Positions 10,145 through 19,621 of a stretch of 64,000 nucleotides of DNA are shown one piece after another; within the stretch, counting starts at the first letter, position 1, and the number at the start of each line of letters is the position of its first letter. The stretch is from positions 22,968-86,967 of the forward strand of contig JANSXS010000065.1 in NCBI GenBank assembly GCA_024742835.1. Direction: 5' to 3'. This stretch comes from Paracoccaceae bacterium. Its GTDB lineage: Bacteria > Pseudomonadota > Alphaproteobacteria > Rhodobacterales > Rhodobacteraceae. Made by a program: the position numbers and the translations under genes. The notes beneath the pieces were generated by a model. It saw only the letters and a list, made by a program, of their open reading frames with translations. It was not told the DNA's origin and searched no databases.

Positions 10145-10702
10145 ATGAAAGACGATTTTCCCGGTTGGCATGGCACCACGATCATCGGCGTTCGAAAGGG
10201 TGGCGAGGTTGTCATCGCCGGCGATGGTCAGGTCAGTCTTGGCCAGACCGTGATCAAGGGCACCGCGCGCAAGGTGCGGCGGCTTTCGCCCGGCGGGTAT
10301 GACGTGGTCGCCGGTTTTGCCGGATCCACCGCGGATGCCTTTGCACTGCTGGAGCGCCTGGAAACCAAACTGGAAGCGACCCCCGGACAGCTTCAGCGCG
10401 CTTGCGTCGACCTGGCGAAGGACTGGCGCACAGACAAGTATCTGCAAAAGCTGGAAGCAATGCTGATCGTCACCGACGGGGCCGAGCTTTACGTGATTAC
10501 AGGCGCGGGCGACGTGCTGGAACCCGAACATGACGTGACCGGCATTGGATCGGGTGGCAATTACGCGCTGGCCGCCGCGCGGGCCATGATGGACACCGAA
10601 AAACCCGCCGAAGAGATCGCGCGGGCCGCAATGGCCATCGCCGCCGATATCTGTGTCTATACCAACGGAAACCTGACCGTGGAAAAGATTTCCAAGACAT
10701 GA
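10145..10702 (+). CDS. hslV: ATP-dependent protease subunit HslV (ClpQ)
   Basis: The 185-residue proteolytic subunit of the HslUV two-component protease. It is an N-terminal-threonine hydrolase: after a short propeptide ending HG, the mature chain starts [10 protein letters not shown] with catalytic Thr11. [14 protein letters not shown] and the GSGG segment near residue 140 are family-typical. AAAGGAGA lies just upstream of the ATG at 10145. HslV dodecamers dock with the HslU ATPase encoded two genes downstream; the three genes hslV-membrane protein-hslU overlap by 4 bp at each junction and form one operon. Confidence 0.97.
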   Translation: MKDDFPGWHGTTIIGVRKGGEVVIAGDGQVSLGQTVIKGTARKVRRLSPGGYDVVAGFAGSTADAFALLERLETKLEATPGQLQRACVDLAKDWRTDKYLQKLEAMLIVTDGAELYVITGAGDVLEPEHDVTGIGSGGNYALAAARAMMDTEKPAEEIARAAMAIAADICVYTNGNLTVEKISKT

Positions 10703-11760
10703 TCACTGAAGACGATCTGCGCGCCGCAACCGCCGCCGGTATCATCGACGAGGCGCAGGCAGCCCGGCTTGGCGCGCTTGCGCATCAGCGCGCGGGCCGT
10801 CTGGCCGAGAAACGCAGCGATGACGAACCGTTCGAGCTTTTTCGCGGGTTCGCCGAGATCTTTGTCTCGCTCGGTCTTGTCCTCCTGATCGGTAGTGCGG
10901 TGACATTTGCCACGGCCATCGGCGGCGTGCTGGGCATCACCCTTGGGCTTGCCGGGCTGTGCTGGCTTGCAGGCACCTATTTCACGCTCAAACGGCGAAT
11001 GACGCTGCCATCCATCGTTCTGGTGTCGGGTTATGCCATGGGCATCAGCGGATTTCTGGGATGGGTGCTGGACGTCGCCCGATTTGACACCAGCGGTGCG
11101 ATCGTCGCGCTGTTCGGGCTGTTGGGTATCGCGGCGATGCTTTTGCATTTCCGGGTGTTCCGAGTGCCATTTTCGATGTTCCTCGCCGGTCTTTTCGGTG
11201 TCTCCGTGGTATTCGGCTTCACCGTGGACGCCAATCTTGGTGCGCTGTTCCTTGGTAACTGGGATCTGCTTTTCGATTTGCGGGCTGGTAGCGGTTTGGC
11301 CATTGCGACCCTCGTTTTCGGGCTTGCCGCTTTTATTGCGGGGCTTTGGTTCGACCTTCAGGATCGGCACCGTGTCGGTCGGCTGGCGCGGTCAGCGTTC
11401 TGGCTGCACCTGTTGGCGGCACCCGCACTGGTGAACACGGTGATGATGACCGCCTATAACATCCAGGGAAACCTTGGCACTGCGCTAACCATTCTGGGGC
11501 TGACGCTTGTCACCATCCTTGCGCTGATCATAGACCGACGATCTTTCCTGACCGCCGGGCTGGGATATCTGGCCGCGCTCGTCTTTGCCGTATTGCAGCA
11601 AGGCGATGGGGATCTGTCAATTCCCGTGCTGATGCTTGTTCTGGGCACAATCATCACCTATCTCGGCACTTTCTGGACCAACCTGCGCGTACGTCTGATG
11701 CGCGCCCTGCCAGATTTTCCCGGCAAGTCTCGCTTGCCCCCCTATTCGGAGACCTCATGA
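10699..11760 (+). CDS. Multi-pass membrane protein between hslV and hslU (DUF2157-like)
   Basis: A 353-residue protein with a soluble N-terminal segment of about 45 residues ([26 protein letters not shown]) and then roughly nine or ten hydrophobic helices, e.g. [32 protein letters not shown] and [17 protein letters not shown]. The N-terminal helical segment and the membrane layout resemble DUF2157-type proteins; I do not recognise a more specific family and no function can be assigned. It starts inside the hslV stop (ATGA) and its own stop overlaps the hslU start the same way, so it is translated as part of the protease operon. That arrangement raises a possible link to membrane stress, but this is context only. 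Confidence 0.85.
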   Translation: MITEDDLRAATAAGIIDEAQAARLGALAHQRAGRLAEKRSDDEPFELFRGFAEIFVSLGLVLLIGSAVTFATAIGGVLGITLGLAGLCWLAGTYFTLKRRMTLPSIVLVSGYAMGISGFLGWVLDVARFDTSGAIVALFGLLGIAAMLLHFRVFRVPFSMFLAGLFGVSVVFGFTVDANLGALFLGNWDLLFDLRAGSGLAIATLVFGLAAFIAGLWFDLQDRHRVGRLARSAFWLHLLAAPALVNTVMMTAYNIQGNLGTALTILGLTLVTILALIIDRRSFLTAGLGYLAALVFAVLQQGDGDLSIPVLMLVLGTIITYLGTFWTNLRVRLMRALPDFPGKSRLPPYSETS

Positions 11761-13064
11761 CCGATCTCACCCCACGCGAAATCGTGTCCGAGCTGGACCG
11801 CTACATCATCGGACAAAAAGACGCGAAGCGCGCCACCGCCGTCGCTCTGCGCAATCGCTGGCGGCGCAAGCGATTGCCCGACGACCTGCGCGAAGAGGTG
11901 TATCCGAAGAACATCCTGATGATCGGCCCCACCGGCGTCGGCAAGACAGAGATCAGCCGCCGTCTGGCCAAACTGGCCCGCGCGCCCTTCATCAAGGTTG
12001 AAGCGACCAAGTTCACCGAGGTGGGTTACGTTGGCCGCGACGTAGAACAGATTATTCGCGATCTGGTGGACATCGCCATCGCCCAGACCCGTGACTGGAT
12101 GCGCGAGGATGTGAAGGCCCGCGCACATCAACAGGCCGAAGACCGCGTGATAGAGGCGATCGCCGGGGAAGACGCCCGAGACGCCACACGCGAAATGTTC
12201 CGCAAAAAGCTCAAAAGCGGTGAGCTTGACGATACAATGATCGAACTGGATATCGCGGATACGTCAAACCCGATGGGCATGATGGATATCCCCGGCCAGC
12301 CGGGCAGCCAGATGGGCATGATGAATCTGGGCGATATCTTTGGCAAGGCATTCGGCGGGCGTACCACACGCAAGCGGCTGACGGTCGCTGAAAGTTATGA
12401 GGTGCTTATTGGTGAAGAGGCAGACAAACTTCTGGATGATGAGGCAGTCAACAAGACAGCCATCGACGCGGTAGAACAGAACGGAATCGTGTTTCTTGAC
12501 GAGATCGACAAGGTCTGTGCCCGCTCGGATGCGCGCGGCGGCGATGTCAGCCGCGAGGGCGTGCAGCGCGACTTGCTACCCCTGATCGAGGGCACAACAG
12601 TATCCACGAAATACGGTGCCGTGAAAACCGACCATATCCTGTTCATCGCCTCGGGCGCATTCCATATTGCCAAGCCATCCGATCTTTTGCCGGAATTGCA
12701 GGGGCGCCTGCCCATTCGGGTGGAACTGCGAGCGCTGACAGAAGAAGATTTCGTGCGCATCCTGACAGAGACGGACAACGCCCTCACCCGGCAATATACC
12801 GCCCTGATGGGTACCGAAGAGGTCACCGTCGACTTTACCGATGACGGGATTGAGGCGCTTGCCAGGATTGCCGCAGAGGTGAATCGCTCTGTCGAAAATA
12901 TCGGTGCGCGCCGGCTGTACACGGTGATGGAACGCGTCTTTGAAGAGCTGAGCTTTGCCGCGCCCGACCGCGCCGGCCACAGCGTGACCGTTGACGCGGC
13001 CTTCGTGGACAAGAATCTGGGCGAGCTGATGAAATCAACCGACTTGTCGCGCTACGTGCTATAA
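11757..13064 (+). CDS. hslU: ATP-dependent protease ATPase subunit HslU (ClpY)
   Basis: The 435-residue AAA+ unfoldase feeds substrates to Hsl[18 protein letters not shown] is the usual N-terminus, Walker A GPTGVGKT is at residues 57-64, Walker B IVFLDEID has D248-E249, and the [10 protein letters not shown] segment contains the sensor-2 arginine. The C-terminal tail DLSRYVL is the conserved peptide that inserts into HslV. The I domain between Walker A and B includes the methionine/glycine-rich stretch near residue 180. The start overlaps the membrane-protein stop by 4 bp. The downstream gene is convergent, 34 bp away, with no obvious terminator in the gap. Confidence 0.97.
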   Translation: MTDLTPREIVSELDRYIIGQKDAKRATAVALRNRWRRKRLPDDLREEVYPKNILMIGPTGVGKTEISRRLAKLARAPFIKVEATKFTEVGYVGRDVEQIIRDLVDIAIAQTRDWMREDVKARAHQQAEDRVIEAIAGEDARDATREMFRKKLKSGELDDTMIELDIADTSNPMGMMDIPGQPGSQMGMMNLGDIFGKAFGGRTTRKRLTVAESYEVLIGEEADKLLDDEAVNKTAIDAVEQNGIVFLDEIDKVCARSDARGGDVSREGVQRDLLPLIEGTTVSTKYGAVKTDHILFIASGAFHIAKPSDLLPELQGRLPIRVELRALTEEDFVRILTETDNALTRQYTALMGTEEVTVDFTDDGIEALARIAAEVNRSVENIGARRLYTVMERVFEELSFAAPDRAGHSVTVDAAFVDKNLGELMKSTDLSRYVL

Positions 13065-13098
13065 GACACCGCCTCGGCAGTCAGCAGCAGTCAACGTT

Positions 13099-14109
13099 TC
13101 AGTCCGCAACGATCTGTTGTTTCGGAATGACAAACCGCGTGACAAGTCCCTCGGGAGCGTAATCGGTTTCTACCGCCGCCTGAAGCGACATACGCGTCAG
13201 CGTGCCCACCACCTGTGATCCGTAGCCTTTACGCTTTCGCGGCGTGACGGGTGGGCCGCCACGCTCTGTCCAGACAACGCTCAACTTGCCATCGGGGCTT
13301 GGCTCGATCTGCCAATCAACCAAAACCCGGCCATCCGCATTTGACAGGGCCCCGTATTTGGCCGCATTGGTCAAAAGCTCATGCGCCGCCATGGCCAGCA
13401 CCTGACCTGCATCTTCTTTAATCAGAACAGACGGCCCATCAAGGGTAATGCGCTTGGCATGATCTTCAAAGGGTTCGATTTGTTGGATAAAGACATCACG
13501 CAGATCAACACGACTTTGCCCTTTTGAATCCACCGTATACATGTTGCGCGCCAAGGCACTGAGCCGGGTCATGAACTTGTCGTAGAATTCCTCGGGCGTG
13601 CTGTGCTTGTGCAGCTGCCGCGCAATCCCGGAAATGACAGTTATGACGTTGCGGCCACGATGGCTCAGCTCCCCGATAAGCGTCTTGGACAAAGCCCGTG
13701 CCCGTTTTTCTGCCGTGATATCAACAACGGCAAACACCGCCTTGACAGGTTCCGCCGCCTGTCCCGTGCCTTTGAACCAGATCTTTTTGCGAACCCGTAT
13801 CCAGTAAACCGAACCATCACCGGGACGTACAACGCGATGCGTGGCATCGAACGTGTTGTCATCAACCGGGTTAAGAAGGTCCGTCACCAATTTGTCGATG
13901 ACGGCGCGATCTTCCGGGTGAATCCTGTCATGCAGATCCTTGCGTGGGATATCCTGTGCCGCAGGCAAATCGAAAATATCAGCCGCAAGCCGATCAAGTT
14001 TCAGTGTATCGTTCAAGTAGTCAACAGACCCCAAGCCAACCTTGGCAACATGCAAGCCAACTTGCATTTCCTCGGGTGTCAGGTCGTCGTAATTCTGAGT
14101 GTCGTTCAC
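13099..14109 (-). CDS. PAS-domain sensor histidine kinase, HWE family
   Basis: A 336-residue soluble kinase with one N-terminal PAS/PAC module (roughly residues 20-135, ending VFAVVDITAEKRAR). The phosphoacceptor segment LIGELSHRGRN has H150. The ATPase domain has the HWE hallmarks: HELLTNAAKYGAL (H243, E244, N248) and the W-x-E motif WTERGG at W280-E282. HWE kinases are common in alphaproteobacteria for general stress, light and oxygen responses. There is no receiver domain and no response-regulator gene next door, so its partner is elsewhere. The acceptor box reads SHRGRN rather than the more usual NHRVKN. The gene is convergent with hslU and divergent from the MFS gene. Confidence 0.88.
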   Translation of the reverse strand: MNDTQNYDDLTPEEMQVGLHVAKVGLGSVDYLNDTLKLDRLAADIFDLPAAQDIPRKDLHDRIHPEDRAVIDKLVTDLLNPVDDNTFDATHRVVRPGDGSVYWIRVRKKIWFKGTGQAAEPVKAVFAVVDITAEKRARALSKTLIGELSHRGRNVITVISGIARQLHKHSTPEEFYDKFMTRLSALARNMYTVDSKGQSRVDLRDVFIQQIEPFEDHAKRITLDGPSVLIKEDAGQVLAMAAHELLTNAAKYGALSNADGRVLVDWQIEPSPDGKLSVVWTERGGPPVTPRKRKGYGSQVVGTLTRMSLQAAVETDYAPEGLVTRFVIPKQQIVAD

Positions 14110-14265
14110 GTGTTGTCACGGCTCTTTCGTTTGTAAAGAGATGTTTACACACGGCGCCGTTCAACCGCAACAAGTACGCACCATCCGGTTCGGTATATGC
14201 TGAAAATCCGATCCGGACATATCGCGCGCCCTTCCAATCCCATGATTTTCAGTCCACCAAAGCGC

Positions 14266-15489
14266 ATGAACACATTATGGTTCCTTCACCAAAATGCATC
14301 CTGGCTATCTGCCGGTGCCCTGCTGATGTTCCTGTCAAGTTTCGGGCAAACATTCTTCATCTCGATTTTCGCGGGGCATATACGCGAAAGCTTTGATCTC
14401 TCGCACGGGGCGTGGGGCGGAATCTATACGCTGGGCACCTCTGCATCGGCGGTTTTGATGATCTGGGCCGGTGGGTTGACCGACAGTTTTCGCGTCCGCG
14501 TGCTTGCGCCCGTGATCCTGATTTTATTGATGGCTGCCTGCATTGGCATGGCAATTAATCAGTCTTGGTGGGGTCTTGTCCTCGTGATCTTTGCGTTGCG
14601 CTTTACCGGGCAAGGCATGACCAGTCATATCGCGATGGTCGCAATGTCGCGATGGTTCATCGCCACGCGCGGCAAAGCGTTATCCGTTGCGACGCTGGGC
14701 TTTGCGCTAGGCGAGGCGCTTTTGCCACTTCTCTTTGTCGCGCTGATGGGGCTGTATGACTGGCGCGCGCTTTGGGGGCTGGCCGGGGTAGCGGCCTTTC
14801 TCGGGGTTCCAGCGCTTATGCTTTTGCTGCGCCGGGAACGCACGCCACAATCCATGGCCCAGGATAGTCAGGCCGTCGGTATGCTAAGCCAACACTGGAC
14901 GCGCAATCAAACGCTTGGGCACTGGCTTTTCTGGTTCATGATACCCGCGCTACTTGGCCCATCTGCGTTCAACACCGCATTCTTTTTTCATCAGGTGCAT
15001 TTCGCCAGCATCAAATCTGTCGACCATGTAGGGCTTGTCGCGATGTTTCCCCTTTATACGGTGGTTGGCATCGGTGCGATGATTGCTTCTGGCTGGGCGC
15101 TTGATCGGTATGGAACCGCGCGATTGATGCCGTTCATGCAAATACCCATGGTTGCCGCCTTCGTGCTTTTCGCGATCGCACAGAACACCCTGACATTGCT
15201 GGCGGGTTTCGTGTGTCTTGGCCTGACAACCGGCGCCAACACCACCTTGCCAAGCGCCTTTTGGGCAGAGTTTTATGGCACCGCGCGGCTTGGCTCGATC
15301 AAGGCGATGGCGGCGGCGGTCATGGTGTTTGGATCGGCGATTGGGCCGGGTCTGACCGGGCTGGGAATTGACCTTGGTCTTGGACTTGAGACGCAATACC
15401 TGATTGTCGCGGGGTATTTCGCCTTTGCAACTGTCATGATGACCACGGGCATTCTGCGGGCACGTCGGCTGCTACCTGTTGCGCCGTAG
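14266..15489 (+). CDS. MFS transporter
   Basis: A 407-residue major facilitator with about 12 membrane helices. The first helix begins right after MNTLWFLHQNASW, and the pattern SSFGQTFFISIFAGHIR followed by GGIYTLGTSASAVLMIWAGGLTD (TM2, with the loop 2-3 GGLTDSFR) is typical. No substrate can be assigned. Upstream in-frame ATGs at 14197 and 14242 exist, but 14266 gives the normal short N-terminus before TM1; none has a strong ribosome binding site. The 3' end overlaps the convergent Smr gene by 18 bp. The nearby kinase gene is divergent and could share the 156-bp gap for promoters. Confidence 0.82.
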   Translation: MNTLWFLHQNASWLSAGALLMFLSSFGQTFFISIFAGHIRESFDLSHGAWGGIYTLGTSASAVLMIWAGGLTDSFRVRVLAPVILILLMAACIGMAINQSWWGLVLVIFALRFTGQGMTSHIAMVAMSRWFIATRGKALSVATLGFALGEALLPLLFVALMGLYDWRALWGLAGVAAFLGVPALMLLLRRERTPQSMAQDSQAVGMLSQHWTRNQTLGHWLFWFMIPALLGPSAFNTAFFFHQVHFASIKSVDHVGLVAMFPLYTVVGIGAMIASGWALDRYGTARLMPFMQIPMVAAFVLFAIAQNTLTLLAGFVCLGLTTGANTTLPSAFWAEFYGTARLGSIKAMAAAVMVFGSAIGPGLTGLGIDLGLGLETQYLIVAGYFAFATVMMTTGILRARRLLPVAP

Positions 15490-16059
15490 ATAGACATAGT
15501 ATGCCCCGGTGCCGCCGTGTCTTTGATGAGCCGGCGTGATCTGAAGCACCGCCAGCGACAAAGGCGGTCGGGACAGCCAATCCGGCACCGCGTGCCGTAG
15601 GACTCCATGACGCACCGGGATCGGCCCATCGTCATCAGCGTGCCTACCCTTACCTGTAATCACAAGGATCAGGCGCTTGCCCTCGACCTGTGCGCGCAGA
15701 ACGAAGCCACTGAGCACAGGATGCGCGCGGGCAAGGGTCATCCCATGCAGATCAATTCGCGCCTCGGGGACAAGACGACCGCGTTTCAGGCGGGTATGTG
15801 CCTTTTTGTCCATGGCAACGGATTGTTGCGTCAACCGTTCCGTCAAACCGGGTGACACATCATGTTGCCCCGTGTCAGAACCGCTTTTCTCGCCGATATC
15901 GAAGGCCGGCAATCGGGTCGCCGAGGACACCTCGCGGGACGGACGCTGTGCAATCGCCCGTGGCATGTCCACGGGGCGCTCGGGGCGGCGCCGTTCTGTT
16001 GTGCGCGCAACCTTATCCCACAATTCCTGTTCTTCCGGGGTCAATCTACGGCGGCTCAT
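15472..16059 (-). CDS. Smr (MutS-related) domain protein
   Basis: A 195-residue protein with a charged, probably disordered first half and a C-terminal Smr domain: RIDLHGMTLARAH (the LDLHG motif) near residues 101-113 and the nicking-endonuclease loop VITGKGRH near 133-140. Smr domains are associated with DNA or RNA cleavage; standalone Smr proteins in this group have no settled function. The start overlaps the mltA stop by 4 bp, so it is co-transcribed with the Tim44-like gene and mltA. The 3' end overlaps the convergent MFS gene. Confidence 0.88.
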   Translation of the reverse strand: MSRRRLTPEEQELWDKVARTTERRRPERPVDMPRAIAQRPSREVSSATRLPAFDIGEKSGSDTGQHDVSPGLTERLTQQSVAMDKKAHTRLKRGRLVPEARIDLHGMTLARAHPVLSGFVLRAQVEGKRLILVITGKGRHADDDGPIPVRHGVLRHAVPDWLSRPPLSLAVLQITPAHQRHGGTGAYYVYLRRNR

Positions 16060-17087
16060 TGGTATAGATCCGTTGCCATCGCAAAGGCGCGCTGAATCGG
16101 CAAAAGAACCACCATCCGCCCCGGATCGCGCAGGCGCCCCGCCCTGCGCCCGGCCTGATCACCGGTCCCGATAAAAATATCCGCGCGCTGCGCGCCCTTG
16201 ATGGCAGAGCCGGTATCCTGTGCCACCATCAGACGGCGCATCGGCGTAGCGCCTTCCTTTTCTATCCAGACCGGCGCACCGAGTGGAACAAAAGCGGGGT
16301 CCACCGCGACGGTCCTTTCAGGGGTAATAGAGCGGTTCATGGCACCCAATGGTCCAAGATGCGGTGCAACAGACCCTATTTCACGGAAAAAGACATATGA
16401 CGGATTGTGCCACAACAGTTTCTGTCCATCGTCTGGATTGCGGCGGACCCAGTTCTTGATCACCTGTGCGGAGACTTGATGCGGGCTATAAATTCCCCGG
16501 CGTACAAGTTCCGCACCAACGGACCGATATTCATGCCCATTGGATCCGCCATATCCCAACCGGATCACATTTCCATCCGGCAGGCGGATGCGCCCAGACC
16601 CCTGGATCTGAAGAAAGAAAAGCTCAACCGGGTCATCGACCCAGGCGATTTCGTGACCGCGCATGAAGTCCCCGGTCTCAATCTGTTCCCGCGTATACCA
16701 CGGGTTTGAAAGCTTTGCCGCGCGCGGTTCCTTATAAACAGGATAGCGGTATCGCGCCGAAGGACGTAGCGCGCCGTCAAGCTGGGGTTCGAAATAGCCA
16801 GTAAAGAGCGCGGGCTTCCCGTCTTCGATCAGGACTGGACGAAAGAACAGCTCGAAAAAACCCCGCGGGTCCGGTTCTTGTTGCGCAAGAGCACAGAGCG
16901 CGGACCAGTCGGGGTCTTTCAGATCCGTACAGGTTACAAGAAACGCCTCCAGCGCGCCCGCATGATCGTCCTCTGCCCAAGATCGAAGTTCCGAGAAATC
17001 AAGAACGGTACGTGTGACGTCTTCCTCGGATGCGGCCATGGTCGCTCCAAACGCAAAGCATATGGATGCGACCCAGACCTTGATCAT
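16056..17087 (-). CDS. mltA: Membrane-bound lytic murein transglycosylase A
   Basis: A 343-residue peptidoglycan lytic transglycosylase. A signal peptide (VWVASICFAFGATMAAS) directs it to the periplasm; no lipobox cysteine is visible, unlike E. coli MltA. The MltA domain includes FTGYFEPQLDG and LFFLQIQGSGRIRLPDG. The C-terminal 3D domain carries the conserved aspartates in VDPAFVPLG, AQDTGSAIKGAQRADIF (the first D is the catalytic acid) and GTGDQAGRRAG. It cleaves the MurNAc-GlcNAc bond and yields anhydromuropeptides. The start overlaps the Tim44-like gene's stop by 4 bp. Confidence 0.95.
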   Translation of the reverse strand: MIKVWVASICFAFGATMAASEEDVTRTVLDFSELRSWAEDDHAGALEAFLVTCTDLKDPDWSALCALAQQEPDPRGFFELFFRPVLIEDGKPALFTGYFEPQLDGALRPSARYRYPVYKEPRAAKLSNPWYTREQIETGDFMRGHEIAWVDDPVELFFLQIQGSGRIRLPDGNVIRLGYGGSNGHEYRSVGAELVRRGIYSPHQVSAQVIKNWVRRNPDDGQKLLWHNPSYVFFREIGSVAPHLGPLGAMNRSITPERTVAVDPAFVPLGAPVWIEKEGATPMRRLMVAQDTGSAIKGAQRADIFIGTGDQAGRRAGRLRDPGRMVVLLPIQRAFAMATDLYQ

Positions 17088-17746
17088 TCGCCCGTGGCAA
17101 CAAGCCGCCAGTTGGGGTCGTCTGCACCCAGTTCACGCTCGAACGTCCAGACGTCCTTTTGCTTTTTCGGGCTGCCCGGCTTGCCCTCGATGGTTTCACC
17201 ATCGGCATCCTTGACGACCGAAATCAACTCTCCGACAAACCGTACGGTGATTTCGCCTTTGCGGGTCATATCGTCAAACTTCGCATCGACAAGAGAGGTT
17301 TCTCGCACGCCCACGAATTCTGCTTCGATCGTCAGACCTTTTTCCTGTCGTGCGTCAACCACCTGTGAGAAGGCCTCGAAAACGTCCTCGGACAGGAACG
17401 GTGCCATCTCATCCATTTGACCACGTTCAAATGACATCAGGATCCATTCATAAGCCTGTTTCGCACCGCCGAGGAATTCACCCACCACAAAGCTGGGCTC
17501 GGCGCGTTTCATTTCCGCCAGCGCCTTGGCCGCCTCGGACCCTTCGGCCACGTGGTCAATGATATCATGATCCGGACCGCCTTCGATCACCTCGAATTCC
17601 TGTCGCGGTGTCGGGGTCGCCGGGGCGCGGCGTCCGCTTGGGGGGCCTTCGAAACCGTCACGGGTGCCTAGCACGCTCTTGAGCCGCAGGATCAGAAAGA
17701 TCGCGATGCCAGCGAGCACCAAAAGTTGAAGTAGGGGGGAATTCAT
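17084..17746 (-). CDS. Tim44/TimA-family membrane adaptor protein
   Basis: A 220-residue protein with one N-terminal membrane helix (PLLQLLVLAGIAIFLILRL), a proline-rich linker and a C-terminal Tim44-like domain (about residues 85-215: AKQAYEWILMSFERGQMDEMAPFLSEDVFE through DVWTFERELGADDPNWRLVATGE). In alphaproteobacteria such proteins are related to the mitochondrial import adaptor Tim44, and their role is only partly understood. The start at 17746 is preceded by GAGGTAAG on the minus strand, which decides against longer in-frame extensions. It lies 112 bp from the divergent fxsA and heads the Tim44-mltA-smr operon. Confidence 0.87.
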   Translation of the reverse strand: MNSPLLQLLVLAGIAIFLILRLKSVLGTRDGFEGPPSGRRAPATPTPRQEFEVIEGGPDHDIIDHVAEGSEAAKALAEMKRAEPSFVVGEFLGGAKQAYEWILMSFERGQMDEMAPFLSEDVFEAFSQVVDARQEKGLTIEAEFVGVRETSLVDAKFDDMTRKGEITVRFVGELISVVKDADGETIEGKPGSPKKQKDVWTFERELGADDPNWRLVATGE

Positions 17747-17858
17747 TCTTACCTCTCGACCTGCCGGGCGTGGCATCCACGCCTTTGCACTCCTATGTAG
17801 GGTGTTGACCGTGCCAAGTCTACCACACCCGGTCCTGAATTGCGCGAGAGGTAAACAC

Positions 17859-18347
17859 ATGTGGCTCTTTCTGGCTTTCCTTGCCATTCCACTCATCGAG
17901 ATTGCTTTGTTCATCCAGGTTGGTGGGCTGATCGGGCTATGGCCAACGCTGGGCATTGTCGTTCTGACGGCGATTCTTGGAACGTGGCTGGTCCGTACAC
18001 AAGGCCGGATGGCGATAAATCACTTGCGATCCTCATTTAACGAGCTGAACGACCCAACCGAACCCTTGGCGCATGGCGCGATGATCCTGATTGCCGGTGC
18101 TCTTTTGCTGACGCCGGGGTTTTTCACGGACGCTGTCGGCTTTGCGCTTCTGACACCGGCTTTCCGGCGCGCCGCGTTCGACTATCTGCGAAAGCGCGTC
18201 CATGTGGCACGGTTCGAAATGGGCGAAACTCCTCAGGATCCGCGCAAGCCCTCGCGCCCGTCCGACGATGTGATCGACGCTGAGTACAAAGATGTCAGCA
18301 CGGCGAAAAAACCCACGCATGAAAGCTCCGGCTGGACAAAGCATTGA
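17859..18347 (+). CDS. fxsA: FxsA family membrane protein
   Basis: A 162-residue cytoplasmic membrane protein with the FxsA signature: TM1 LFLAFLAIPLIEIALFIQVG, then GLWPTLGIVVLTAILGTWLVRTQG and a third helix GAMILIAGALLLTPGFFTDAVGF. The C-terminal tail is charged. In E. coli, extra FxsA relieves phage T7 exclusion by the F plasmid; the native role is unclear. The ATG at 17859 follows GAGAGGT with 7-nt spacing. secB follows about 60 bp downstream on the same strand, and the Tim44-like gene is divergent. Confidence 0.93.
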   Translation: MWLFLAFLAIPLIEIALFIQVGGLIGLWPTLGIVVLTAILGTWLVRTQGRMAINHLRSSFNELNDPTEPLAHGAMILIAGALLLTPGFFTDAVGFALLTPAFRRAAFDYLRKRVHVARFEMGETPQDPRKPSRPSDDVIDAEYKDVSTAKKPTHESSGWTKH

Positions 18348-18407
18348 GCGGCCTGTTTCATCCTGCTAATCGTTTCCCAGACATCGTTTCCCCTTAGGAG
18401 AATTCCA

Positions 18408-18932
18408 TTGACCGACGAAACCACCAATCCTCCGGAACAGCCAGAAGCAGCCGACACGCCCAAACCGGCAGCGCCCAAGATGAACGTGCTGACCCAGTTC
18501 ATTCGTGACCTGTCTTTCGAAAACGTTCTGGCCCAGCGCGGCACCGGCGGCGAAGTATCACCCGACGTTCAGGTTGCCGTGAACCTTGATGCGAAAAAGC
18601 GGTCAGCGGAGCATCAGTTCGAGGTCACCACAAAATTGACCGTGACATCCAGGAACAAGGGCACCGACGAACAGCTTTTCTTGATGGAGCTGGAATATGT
18701 CGGCGTATTCCACATCGAAAACGTGCCGGAGGAACAGATGCACCCATTCCTGTTGATTGAATGTCCCCGCATGGTGTTCCCGTTTGTGCGCCGTATCGTC
18801 AGTGACGTGACCCGCGATGGTGGATTCCCGCCGCTGAACCTTGAAACGATTGATTTTGTACAGCTTTATCGCAACGAAATCATGCGCCGGCAGGCGGAAA
18901 CCGCCAGCGGAGAGGTCAAGCACGACGCCTAA
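18408..18932 (+). CDS. secB: Protein-export chaperone SecB
   Basis: A 174-residue SecB. It holds precursor proteins unfolded and hands them to SecA. After an unusually long, proline-rich N-terminal extension (about 23 residues) the core begins MNVLTQFIRDLSFENV and contains the usual LEYVGVF and CPRMVFPFVRRIVSDVTRDGGFPPL blocks. The start codon is TTG at 18408, chosen because TAGGAG lies at 18395-18400 with 7-nt spacing. The first ATG, at the start of the core (18480), has no clear ribosome binding site. It converges on dnaQ; the two stop codons overlap by 4 bp. Confidence 0.94.
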   Translation: MTDETTNPPEQPEAADTPKPAAPKMNVLTQFIRDLSFENVLAQRGTGGEVSPDVQVAVNLDAKKRSAEHQFEVTTKLTVTSRNKGTDEQLFLMELEYVGVFHIENVPEEQMHPFLLIECPRMVFPFVRRIVSDVTRDGGFPPLNLETIDFVQLYRNEIMRRQAETASGEVKHDA

Positions 18933-19621
18933 ACGAACGCCTTCCAGAGCGCGCCATCGCCCATCTTGTCAACAAGGGCTTGATGCGCGGCGCGCTCTTC
19001 TTGCGTGATGCGGGGCGGTAATGGTGCCGAGCGCGGGCGCGGGCGCCACGTCTCCTCGGTATCGGTGCCCTTGTCAGCATTGAAACGGCCAGCCAATGCA
19101 AAGTCTGGCTGTCGCCCGCCGATCAGCTCCAGATAGACCTCGGCAAGAATTTCAGAATCAAGCAACGCTCCGTGTAGCGTCCGCGCAGCATTGTCGATGT
19201 TGAAACGGCGACACAGCGCATCCAGCGATGCGGGAGACCCTGGAAATTTCTTTCGGGCCATGTCCAGCGTATCGACAGCCTGCGACCAAGGCAGTTTCGG
19301 CATGTTCAGCCAACCAAGCTCGGCGTTGAGAAATTTCATGTCGAAGGCGGCGTTGTGAATAACAAGCTTCGCATCACCCACGAAATCCAGAAACTCTTGG
19401 GCAATCTGCCTGAATACCGGCTTATCGCGCAAGAAATCATCGCCCAACCCATGAACTTCAAAGGCTTCTTGCGGCATCCCGCGTTGGGGATTGATGTATT
19501 GATGATAGGTGCGGCCCGTGGGCATATGGTTATAAAGCTCCACGCCGCCGATCTCGACAATCCGGTCACCCTCTTCGGGGTTGAAACCCGTTGTTTCGGT
19601 ATCAAGAACAATTTCCCGCAT
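18929..19621 (-). CDS. dnaQ: DNA polymerase III epsilon subunit (proofreading exonuclease)
   Basis: A 230-residue DEDDh exonuclease. Exo I is IVLDTETTGF near residues 4-13, Exo II is VIHNAAFDMKFLN, and Exo III is TLHGALLDSEILAEVY with the catalytic His and Asp. It proofreads inside the replicase. The ATG at 19621 overlaps the last base of the coaE stop (TGATG); a GTG one codon earlier is possible. The C-terminal tail after about residue 185 is short and charged and would contact the alpha subunit. It forms the minus-strand operon maf-aroE-coaE-dnaQ, transcribed away from the putative origin. Confidence 0.96.
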   Translation of the reverse strand: MREIVLDTETTGFNPEEGDRIVEIGGVELYNHMPTGRTYHQYINPQRGMPQEAFEVHGLGDDFLRDKPVFRQIAQEFLDFVGDAKLVIHNAAFDMKFLNAELGWLNMPKLPWSQAVDTLDMARKKFPGSPASLDALCRRFNIDNAARTLHGALLDSEILAEVYLELIGGRQPDFALAGRFNADKGTDTEETWRPRPRSAPLPPRITQEERAAHQALVDKMGDGALWKAFV

